Shown: positions 7,788 to 12,046 of the stretch, piece by piece
Numbering within the stretch: the first letter of the stretch is position 1
Layout: each line of letters begins with the position of its first letter
The notes under the pieces: generated by a model
Databases searched by the model: none
What the model saw: only the letters and a program-made list of their open reading frames with translations
What the model was told of the DNA's origin: nothing
DNA from: Terriglobia bacterium
GTDB taxonomy: Bacteria > Acidobacteriota > Terriglobia > UBA7540
Length of the DNA stretch: 12,046 nt
NCBI GenBank assembly: GCA_030040295.1
Contig: JASHTZ010000583.1
Span: 1-12,046, forward strand
Direction of reading: 5' to 3'
Translations under genes and position numbers: made by a program

Positions 7788-9197
7788 TTAAATATCGTAG
7801 TACAGCGCGAACTCATACGGGTGCGGGCGGGTGTTGACGGCCTGCACTTCGTTTTTCATTTTGTACTCGATCCAGGTCTCGAGCATCTCTTCGCCGAACA
7901 CGTCGCCCTTGAGCAGGAATTCGTGGTCCTTTTCGAGGGCGTGAAGAGATTCCTCGAGCGAGCCGGGCATCGAGGGAACGGATTTCATCTCCTCAGGGCC
8001 GAGATCGTAGATATCCTTGTCGAGCGGCTCTCCGGGATCGATCTTGTTCTCCACTCCGTCTAGTCCGGCCATCATCATTGCGGCGAATGCGAGGTAGGGA
8101 TTGCAGGAAGGATCGGGTGGGCGATATTCCACGCGCTTCGCCTTGGGATTGGCCGAGTACATGGGGATGCGGCAGGCCGCGCTGCGATTGCGCCGTGAGT
8201 AGGCAAGGTTCACGGGCGCTTCGAAGCCTGGCACCAGTCGCTTGTACGAATTCGTAGTGGGGGCAATCAGGGCCGCGAGCGCTTTGGAATGCTTCAGGAG
8301 ACCTCCGATGTAATAGAGTGCAATCTGGCTCAGGCCGGCATAGCGATCCCCTGCGAAGAGTGGTTTGCCGTCTTTCCACAAGCTCTGGTGCGTGTGCATG
8401 CCGGAACCGTTGTCCTGAAAGAGCGGTTTGGGCATGAAGGTCACGCTCTTTCCATACTGATACGCCACATTGCGGATGACATACTTGTAAATCATCATTC
8501 CATCCGCAGACTTCACCAGCGAATTGAAGCGCTGGTCAATTTCGCACTGTCCGCCGGTGGCCACTTCGTGGTGGTGGCATTCGATGTCCAGCCCGCACTT
8601 CTCCATGGTCTGCACCATTTCGCTGCGCAGATCCTGGTAATGATCGGTCGGTGGAGCCGGGAAATATCCTTCCTTGTAGCGCGGCCGGTAGCCCAGGTTG
8701 TCTTTCTCGCGGCCGGAATTCCAGCGGCCCTCCTCCGCGTCGATGAAGTAAAAACCAAAATTCTGGGCCTGATCAAAGCGAATGTTGTCGAAGATGAAAA
8801 ACTCCGCCTCCGCTCCAAAGTACGCTTTGTCGGCGATTCCTGTATAGGCAAGATACGTCTCCGCCTTTTTCGCAACGTTGCGTGGGTCGCGCACGTAACG
8901 CTGTTTGGTGATGGGATCAACGGCGTCGCAAATCAGCACCAGCGTGGGCGTGTCGGCGAAGGGATCAAGCGCGTACCAGCTCGTATCGGGAATCAGGAGC
9001 ATGTCGCTTTCATGGATCGCCGCCCAGCCGCGGATGCTGGAGCCGTCCATCCCAAACCCCTCTTCAAACGAAGACTCTTCCAGCTCATGAATCGGGTAGG
9101 AGACGTGCTGCCACAGCCCCGGCAAGTCCGTGAAGCGAAGGTCCACAATCTTCACGTTGTTGGCGGCTGCAAATTCTAGTACGGCTTTCGGGTTCAT
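7788..9197 (-). CDS. glnA: Glutamine synthetase, type I
   Basis: Makes glutamine from glutamate, ammonia and ATP as a cytoplasmic dodecamer, the main route of ammonia assimilation. 469 residues, the same length class as E. coli GlnA. The N-terminal beta-grasp includes GFGMDGSSIRGW (48-58), where D51 matches the subunit-interface Asp near the active site. The catalytic domain has FGAEAEFFIFD with metal ligands E130 and E132, NGSGMHTHQSLW with H269, and the glutamate-binding NRSAACRIP. The adenylylation loop reads LDKDIYDLGPEE with the tyrosine at residue 397, the position modified in enteric GlnA. This marks a GlnE-controlled type I-beta enzyme, in keeping with glnE next door. The start is fixed by GGAGGA (9201-9206) three bases before ATG. 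Confidence 0.98.
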   Translation of the reverse strand: MNPKAVLEFAAANNVKIVDLRFTDLPGLWQHVSYPIHELEESSFEEGFGMDGSSIRGWAAIHESDMLLIPDTSWYALDPFADTPTLVLICDAVDPITKQRYVRDPRNVAKKAETYLAYTGIADKAYFGAEAEFFIFDNIRFDQAQNFGFYFIDAEEGRWNSGREKDNLGYRPRYKEGYFPAPPTDHYQDLRSEMVQTMEKCGLDIECHHHEVATGGQCEIDQRFNSLVKSADGMMIYKYVIRNVAYQYGKSVTFMPKPLFQDNGSGMHTHQSLWKDGKPLFAGDRYAGLSQIALYYIGGLLKHSKALAALIAPTTNSYKRLVPGFEAPVNLAYSRRNRSAACRIPMYSANPKAKRVEYRPPDPSCNPYLAFAAMMMAGLDGVENKIDPGEPLDKDIYDLGPEEMKSVPSMPGSLEESLHALEKDHEFLLKGDVFGEEMLETWIEYKMKNEVQAVNTRPHPYEFALYYDI

Positions 9198-9268
9198 TGT
9201 TCCTCCATTACATAATTTTCATCTGCTCATCCGGAAAACTGGTGCGGATTAGGCTGAAATGAAGCGTC

Positions 9269-9297
9269 AACATATCTTGCGCGTGGAATTTAGTCAA
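9269..9297 (-). promoter_or_regulatory. Putative glnA promoter P1 (sigma-70 type)
   Basis: On the minus strand TTGACT (9292-9297), a 17-base spacer and TATGTT (9269-9274) match the consensus at five and four of six positions. Transcription would begin near 9262, giving a leader of about 65 bases. A GCCC-AAA-GGGC inverted repeat (9298-9308) abuts the -35 and could be an operator. Confidence 0.5.
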
Positions 9298-9337
9298 GCC
9301 CAAAGGGCGCAGGAAAATCGCTGTTTTTCTTACTTCG

Positions 9338-9367
9338 ATAATAAATTTTGCTTATGATCCTCTGCAA
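9338..9367 (-). promoter_or_regulatory. Putative second glnA promoter P2
   Basis: On the minus strand TTGCAG (9362-9367), an 18-base spacer and TATTAT (9338-9343) form a weaker candidate, matching three and five of six positions, about 70 bases upstream of P1. Two glnA promoters are common in other bacteria, but this site rests on motif match alone. Confidence 0.3.
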
Positions 9368-9471
9368 CAAATATGGGGCTCTTGGGAAAGAAAGTTTTCA
9401 GCAGTCTGCCAGACTACACGCCGGGCGAGATGACCTCAGAATGAATTCCATCCTGAATTGAGAGAAGGCGG

Positions 9472-9497
9472 GCGAAATACCGCGAAAGACAGCGAAA
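9472..9497 (+). repeat. Three GCGAAA direct repeats at exact 10-base period
   Basis: GCGAAA occurs at 9472-9477, 9482-9487 and 9492-9497, separated each time by four variable bases. The last copy ends six bases before the -35 of the decarboxylase promoter. A period of one helical turn puts all copies on one DNA face, as expected for tandem activator sites or phased A-tracts. Confidence 0.6.
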
Positions 9498-9503
9498 AAT
9501 CCA

Positions 9504-9533
9504 TTGACACTTTTCTGAAAATTTTGCTACGGT
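9504..9533 (+). promoter_or_regulatory. Putative promoter of the arginine decarboxylase operon
   Basis: TTGACA (9504-9509) is a perfect -35. After 18 bases comes TACGGT (9528-9533), a poor -10 that carries the extended TGc element. Transcription would start near 9540, leaving a leader of about 87 bases. A strong -35 with a weak -10 just downstream of phased repeats suggests a controlled promoter. Confidence 0.5.
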
Positions 9534-9626
9534 ACAAAATCCCCGTGAGAGAATGGAAACTCACTTTCTGGGGCGCAATAGCTTCGGGTAGGCGTTTTCG
9601 AACCCCAGGAGAAGGCAGGAAGCGGA

Positions 9627-10181
9627 ATGTTCGTAGCCAAGCGGATGTTCCTGACTAAAGGTGTAGGGAAGCACCGCGAAAAGCTGACCAGTTTCGAGTT
9701 GGCGCTGCGTTCGGCGGGCATTGCCGCGTGCAACCTTGTCCGGGTTTCCAGCATTTTCCCTCCCCGATGCAAGCTGGTTCCACGCGCTGAGGGCGTAAAG
9801 GAGTTGAGGCCCGGGCAGGTCACCTTTGTCGTGATGAGTGAAAACTCCACACGCGAACCCCACCGTCTCATCGCCGCCTCGGTGGGCGTGGCCATTCCCA
9901 GCGACCGGAACACCTTCGGCTATCTTTCCGAGCACCATTCGTTCGGTGAAACGGAAGAAGTGGCAGGGGAATACGCGGAAGAGTTGGCCGCGGAAATGCT
10001 CGCCACGACGCTGGGCGTGGAATTCGATCCTGACCGAAGCTGGAATGAAAAGAAAGAGATCTACCAGATTTCCAACAAAATCGTCCGCACGTTGCACGTC
10101 ACGCAGTCGGCGATCGGCGACAAGCGCGGCCTTTGGACCACTGTGCTCTCGGCCTCCATTTTGCTGGGCATCGACGAATAG
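9627..10181 (+). CDS. Pyruvoyl-dependent arginine decarboxylase
   Basis: Converts arginine to agmatine and CO2, the first step of one polyamine route, using a self-made pyruvoyl group and not PLP. 184 residues, a usual length for the PvlArgDC family known from methanogens, chlamydiae and several bacterial phyla. The precursor should cut itself within VSSIFPP between S41 and S42, leaving a 41-residue beta chain and an alpha chain whose first Ser becomes pyruvoyl. N36 in the CNLVRVSS stretch has the same spacing to the cleavage site as the active-site Asn of the Methanocaldococcus enzyme. E102, in GYLSEHH, is the likely general acid (inferred by spacing). AGGAAG (9617-9622) supports the ATG. 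It precedes the DHS-like gene by 92 bases and is probably co-transcribed with it. Confidence 0.93.
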   Translation: MFVAKRMFLTKGVGKHREKLTSFELALRSAGIAACNLVRVSSIFPPRCKLVPRAEGVKELRPGQVTFVVMSENSTREPHRLIAASVGVAIPSDRNTFGYLSEHHSFGETEEVAGEYAEELAAEMLATTLGVEFDPDRSWNEKKEIYQISNKIVRTLHVTQSAIGDKRGLWTTVLSASILLGIDE

Positions 10182-10182
10182 C

Positions 10183-10203
10183 AGGAGAGTCACGTTCTCT
10201 CCT
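10183..10203 (+). promoter_or_regulatory. Intercistronic hairpin between the decarboxylase and DHS-like genes
   Basis: AGGAGAG and CTCTCCT form a perfect 7-bp stem around a seven-base loop immediately after the decarboxylase stop codon. No T-run follows, so it is more likely an RNA processing or stability element, or a partial attenuator, than a full terminator. Confidence 0.35.
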
Positions 10204-10273
10204 ACACCTTCCTGACCGCTGCAAGGAGTTCCAAGCGAAAGGTCTAAAGATTCCAATTCCCTTAGGGGGCGAA

Positions 10274-11311
10274 ATGCGCAAGAGCGATATCCTCTCCAAA
10301 CCCACTCGGCCGCTGAAAATCGATGGCAGCAAGAGCGTCAGTGCGCTCCTGGAAAAGATGCAAGGCATCTCCTTTCAGGGCCGCAACCTGGGCATTGCCT
10401 ATCAGATTTGGAAGAAGATGCTGGGCGATCGAGTGATGATCATGATGGGCATGTCGGGCGCCATGGTGCCCGCCGGGATGCGCCGCCTGGTCGTCTACCT
10501 CATCAAGTATCGCCTGATCGATTGCCTGGTCACCACCGGCGCCAACCTTTTTCACGACATTCATGAAACCCTGGGCCGCCTGCACTTCCAATGCTCCCCC
10601 AGCATCGATGACGTGCATTTGCAAAAGCACTTGATTGACCGTATGTACGACACGCTGGCCGACGAGGAGCAATTCCGCGAGGCGGACGCCATGATCGGCC
10701 GCTTTGCCGCAACGCTCGACCAAACACGTCCATACACCACGCGCGAATTTCTGAATCTGCTGGGAAAAGACCTCGCCAGGCGCGCCAAGGAAGACGGCAT
10801 CGTTACGGCAGCCTATCGCGCCGGCATCCCGCTTTATTGCCCCGCCGTAGGCGACTCCTCCATCGGCATCGGCATTGCCGAAAACCGCCACGAAGGAAAG
10901 AACCAATTCACTTTCGACGTGATTGGCGATGTGCTGGAGACGGCGCACCTGGCCTCCGATTCACCCAACAGCGGCGTGGTGTATTTCGGCGGTGGAACGC
11001 CCAAGAATTTCGTGCAACAGACGGAAGTCACAGCAGCCTTTATGCGCAACGCCACCGAGGGCCACAAGTACGCCATGCAGATCGTGACCGACGCCCCGCA
11101 TTGGGGTGGGCTTTCCGGCTGCACCCTGGAAGAAGCGCAAAGCTGGGGCAAAATCGCTCACGACGCCAGCATGGTCACCGTTCATTGCGATTCCACCATC
11201 GCCATGCCGGTTCTGGTTTCGGCCCTCGCCGAAAATGGCGCCCTGATTCGCAACCGCAAGAAGCCCGTGTTCTCCCAGGGGCGCGAGCTCAAGTTTTCAT
11301 TCCCAAGGTAG
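10274..11311 (+). CDS. Deoxyhypusine-synthase-like protein, probable homospermidine-type aminobutyl transferase
   Basis: NAD-dependent DHS-family enzyme, which oxidises a polyamine and passes a 4-aminobutyl group through a lysine imine. Bacteria have no eIF5A, and a cyanobacterial homologue (SpeY) is needed for homospermidine synthesis, so a small-molecule acceptor such as putrescine is likely (inference). 345 residues from ATG 10274, chosen because AGGGGG (10264-10269) precedes it; the frame is open further upstream, but those 47 residues overlap the decarboxylase gene and look random. NAD-site segments are MGMSGAMVPAGM (58-69), VTTGANLFHD (86-95) and CPAVGDSSIGIGI (189-201). The catalytic SWGKI is intact, with K293 matching human K329 and the upstream Glu kept. 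The position of human H288 is N245 (GGGTPKNF) and that of D316 is L280, as judged by eye. The partner gene upstream makes agmatine. Confidence 0.9.
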   Translation: MRKSDILSKPTRPLKIDGSKSVSALLEKMQGISFQGRNLGIAYQIWKKMLGDRVMIMMGMSGAMVPAGMRRLVVYLIKYRLIDCLVTTGANLFHDIHETLGRLHFQCSPSIDDVHLQKHLIDRMYDTLADEEQFREADAMIGRFAATLDQTRPYTTREFLNLLGKDLARRAKEDGIVTAAYRAGIPLYCPAVGDSSIGIGIAENRHEGKNQFTFDVIGDVLETAHLASDSPNSGVVYFGGGTPKNFVQQTEVTAAFMRNATEGHKYAMQIVTDAPHWGGLSGCTLEEAQSWGKIAHDASMVTVHCDSTIAMPVLVSALAENGALIRNRKKPVFSQGRELKFSFPR

Positions 11312-11327
11312 CGCCGCCAAGTTTACC

Positions 11328-11352
11328 GGCCCGCAAATTCTATTCGGGTTTT
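11328..11352 (+). terminator. Possible weak intrinsic terminator after the DHS-like gene
   Basis: CCCG (11330-11333) pairs with CGGG (11345-11348), extended inward by AA/TT past a one-base bulge, and TTTT follows directly. The stem is short, so confidence is low, but it sits 17 bases after the stop codon, where a terminator is expected. Confidence 0.35.
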
Positions 11353-11362
11353 CCCCTCCGAT

Positions 11363-11377
11363 TGTCGCCGCGCGACA
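11363..11377. repeat. Short inverted repeat upstream of a -10 box
   Basis: TGTCGC (11363-11368) and GCGACA (11372-11377) are perfect complements around a three-base centre, 23 bases upstream of TATAAT at 11400. The position fits an operator overlapping the -35 region, but it is short. Confidence 0.3.
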
Positions 11378-11399
11378 TGCTTAGCGGCTATTCCGCATG

Positions 11400-11405
11400 T
11401 ATAAT
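11400..11405 (+). promoter_or_regulatory. Putative -10 box of the 166-residue unknown gene
   Basis: A perfect TATAAT lies 47 bases before ATG 11453, with no good -35 at the usual distance. Transcription would begin near 11412. Together with the terminator-like site before it, this suggests that the gene is separate from the polyamine pair. Confidence 0.35.
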
Positions 11406-11417
11406 TCAGGTAGGACC

Positions 11418-11429
11418 GGCGCGCGCGCC
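11418..11429. repeat. 12-base perfect GC palindrome in the leader of the unknown gene
   Basis: GGCGCGCGCGCC is fully self-complementary and lies about 6 to 17 bases after the expected transcription start. It could be a repressor site or an RNA fold that hinders translation. GC alternation of this length also arises by chance in GC-rich DNA. Confidence 0.35.
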
Positions 11430-11452
11430 TGTCGCTCGCGCAGTCCGCGTCA

Positions 11453-11953
11453 ATGCCCGACGATCAACTATCCAATCCGGACACTCTCGCCAATCCCCAG
11501 GACGTTGAGCGCCTGGTGCGTGATTTCGAGCAGCGCACGCTGGCGGAATTGAAAGGCCGCTTCAGCCAACTGGTCTATCTTGCTTCCCTGCGCGATTACA
11601 ACACCGGCCGTTACAACCACTACGGTTTAGAAACGCGTTACCCGTCGGAGGCGGTGGACGAGGGTCTGCGCCAATGCCACATGCGGATTTTTGAAGAGCT
11701 GGTGGGGCTGTCCCTTCAGGAGCAGACTGAAGATTTGCTGGATTTCTTCGAGTCGTTGAAGGAGGATCGGGCACGGCTGGTGAATGTCTGGAAGCGCTTG
11801 AAGTCCTACCAGATTCTCCCTCCGGAGGATTGCCATCCCCTGGCGCGGGAGCTGTTTGAAAAGAATACGGAGGTGATGCTGAAAATCCTCCGCGAAACGG
11901 ACCTGTGGCCCCTATTGCACGATCCGCATCGCGACGCCGATCACCTGCCCTAA
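11453..11953 (+). CDS. Conserved-looking protein of unknown function, 166 residues
   Basis: I do not recognise a family. The protein is soluble, without signal peptide or membrane segment. Most of it reads as amphipathic helix rich in Glu, Arg and Leu. Distinctive parts are the YLASLRDYNTGRYNHYGLE segment (about 43-61), a well-mixed FEELVGLSLQEQTEDLLDFFESL helix region with no low complexity (about 80-102), and WKRLKSYQILPPEDCHPLA (about 113-131). Codon use resembles the neighbours and the composition is protein-like throughout, so it is very probably a real gene. No Shine-Dalgarno sequence precedes ATG 11453; a TATAAT lies 47 bases upstream. Its last 42 bases overlap the convergent gene on the minus strand. 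Function is unknown. Confidence 0.75.
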   Translation: MPDDQLSNPDTLANPQDVERLVRDFEQRTLAELKGRFSQLVYLASLRDYNTGRYNHYGLETRYPSEAVDEGLRQCHMRIFEELVGLSLQEQTEDLLDFFESLKEDRARLVNVWKRLKSYQILPPEDCHPLARELFEKNTEVMLKILRETDLWPLLHDPHRDADHLP

Positions 11954-12046
11954 CACTTCGCCCTCATCGGGAATGCGGATGGTTCGCGGCCCGGCGGGAG
12001 ACAGTGCGTGCGGAAGCAGAGTCACTTCCTTCCCGCGCTGGAAGCA
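11912..12046 (-). CDS. C-terminal fragment of a probable S24/LexA-type repressor (5' part beyond window)
   Basis: On the minus strand the frame is open from the window edge to TAG at 11912-11914, giving 44 residues. They read GKEVTLLPHALSP, then IRIPDEGEVLGQVIGVAMRIVQ. The pattern of a charged strand, a Leu-Leu-Pro turn and a final VLGxVIGV strand matches the end of S24 peptidase/LexA-like domains found at the C-terminus of XRE-type phage and stress repressors. The serine/lysine catalytic pair and the DNA-binding domain would lie outside the window, so activity cannot be judged. It converges on and overlaps the 166-residue gene by 42 bases. It is too short for routine gene finders working on this window alone. 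Confidence 0.6.
   Translation of the reverse strand, partial: CFQRGKEVTLLPHALSPAGPRTIRIPDEGEVLGQVIGVAMRIVQ

Larger units (their letters stand above)
9198..9626. other. Divergent regulatory region between glnA and the arginine decarboxylase gene
   Basis: 429 bases with outward-facing promoters on both strands. The glnA side carries two candidate minus-strand promoters and the ribosome site. The decarboxylase side carries a consensus -35 preceded by three phased repeats. In the middle is a 23-codon open frame (9373-9444, +) with no ribosome site, and a hairpin AGTCT-GCC-AGACT (9403-9415). I found no sigma-54 promoter of the TGGC/TTGC type for glnA. Confidence 0.6.

Noticed and set aside
9198..9380. 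Sigma-54 promoter for glnA
   Set aside because: I looked for TGGC and TTGC with the correct spacing on the minus strand and found none; sigma-70-like sites explain the region better.
9458..9658. 66-codon plus-strand frame overlapping the decarboxylase start
   Set aside because: It runs through the promoter and into the decarboxylase in another frame, lacks a ribosome site and has random composition.
10133..10273. Upstream start for the DHS-like gene overlapping the decarboxylase
   Set aside because: The extension overlaps the decarboxylase 3' end out of frame and has no ribosome site, whereas ATG 10274 is preceded by AGGGGG and gives the family length.
1..12046. CRISPR arrays, insertion sequences, tRNA or rRNA genes
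   Set aside because: No regularly spaced long repeats, no transposase motifs, and no cloverleaf or rRNA-like sequence were visible on either strand.

Overview
The window looks like a chromosomal segment of an Acidobacteriota-type bacterium (inference). It is GC-rich. It carries a large Oar-like TonB-dependent receptor with an N-terminal carboxypeptidase-regulatory-like fold, a receptor type expanded in that phylum, and housekeeping genes of a Gram-negative, non-enteric type. I see no transposase, CRISPR array, tRNA, rRNA or phage module.

Layout. 1-528 (+) is the 3' part of a membrane CDP-alcohol phosphatidyltransferase (PgsA-like). 764-3709 (+) is the outer-membrane receptor. 4058-4408 (+) is a small RRM RNA-binding protein with a Gly/Arg-rich tail, preceded by a 348-base leader region with two promoter-like sites. 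Convergent to it are two minus-strand nitrogen genes: glnE (4503-7475, start corrected from a longer open frame) and, upstream of it, glnA (7788-9197). A 429-base divergent region (9198-9626) holds outward promoters for glnA on one side and, on the other, for a plus-strand pair: a pyruvoyl-dependent arginine decarboxylase (9627-10181) and a deoxyhypusine-synthase-like protein (10274-11311). Next come a 166-residue protein of unknown function (11453-11953, +) and, overlapping its 3' end on the opposite strand, the last 44 codons of what looks like an S24/LexA-type repressor (11912 to the window end, -).

How the genes work together. GlnA makes glutamine. GlnE adenylylates and de-adenylylates GlnA, and the target tyrosine is present at residue 397 in the expected context. 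The decarboxylase makes agmatine from arginine. The DHS-like protein probably transfers an aminobutyl group in polyamine synthesis (homospermidine-type), because bacteria have no eIF5A to modify. The two genes therefore probably form a short polyamine operon, with agmatine-to-putrescine enzymes encoded elsewhere.

Most notable for a second look are three GCGAAA repeats spaced exactly 10 bases apart directly upstream of the decarboxylase promoter, substitutions at two DHS substrate positions with the catalytic lysine kept, a glnE promoter placed so that its mRNA would be leaderless, and the hidden overlapping gene at the right edge.
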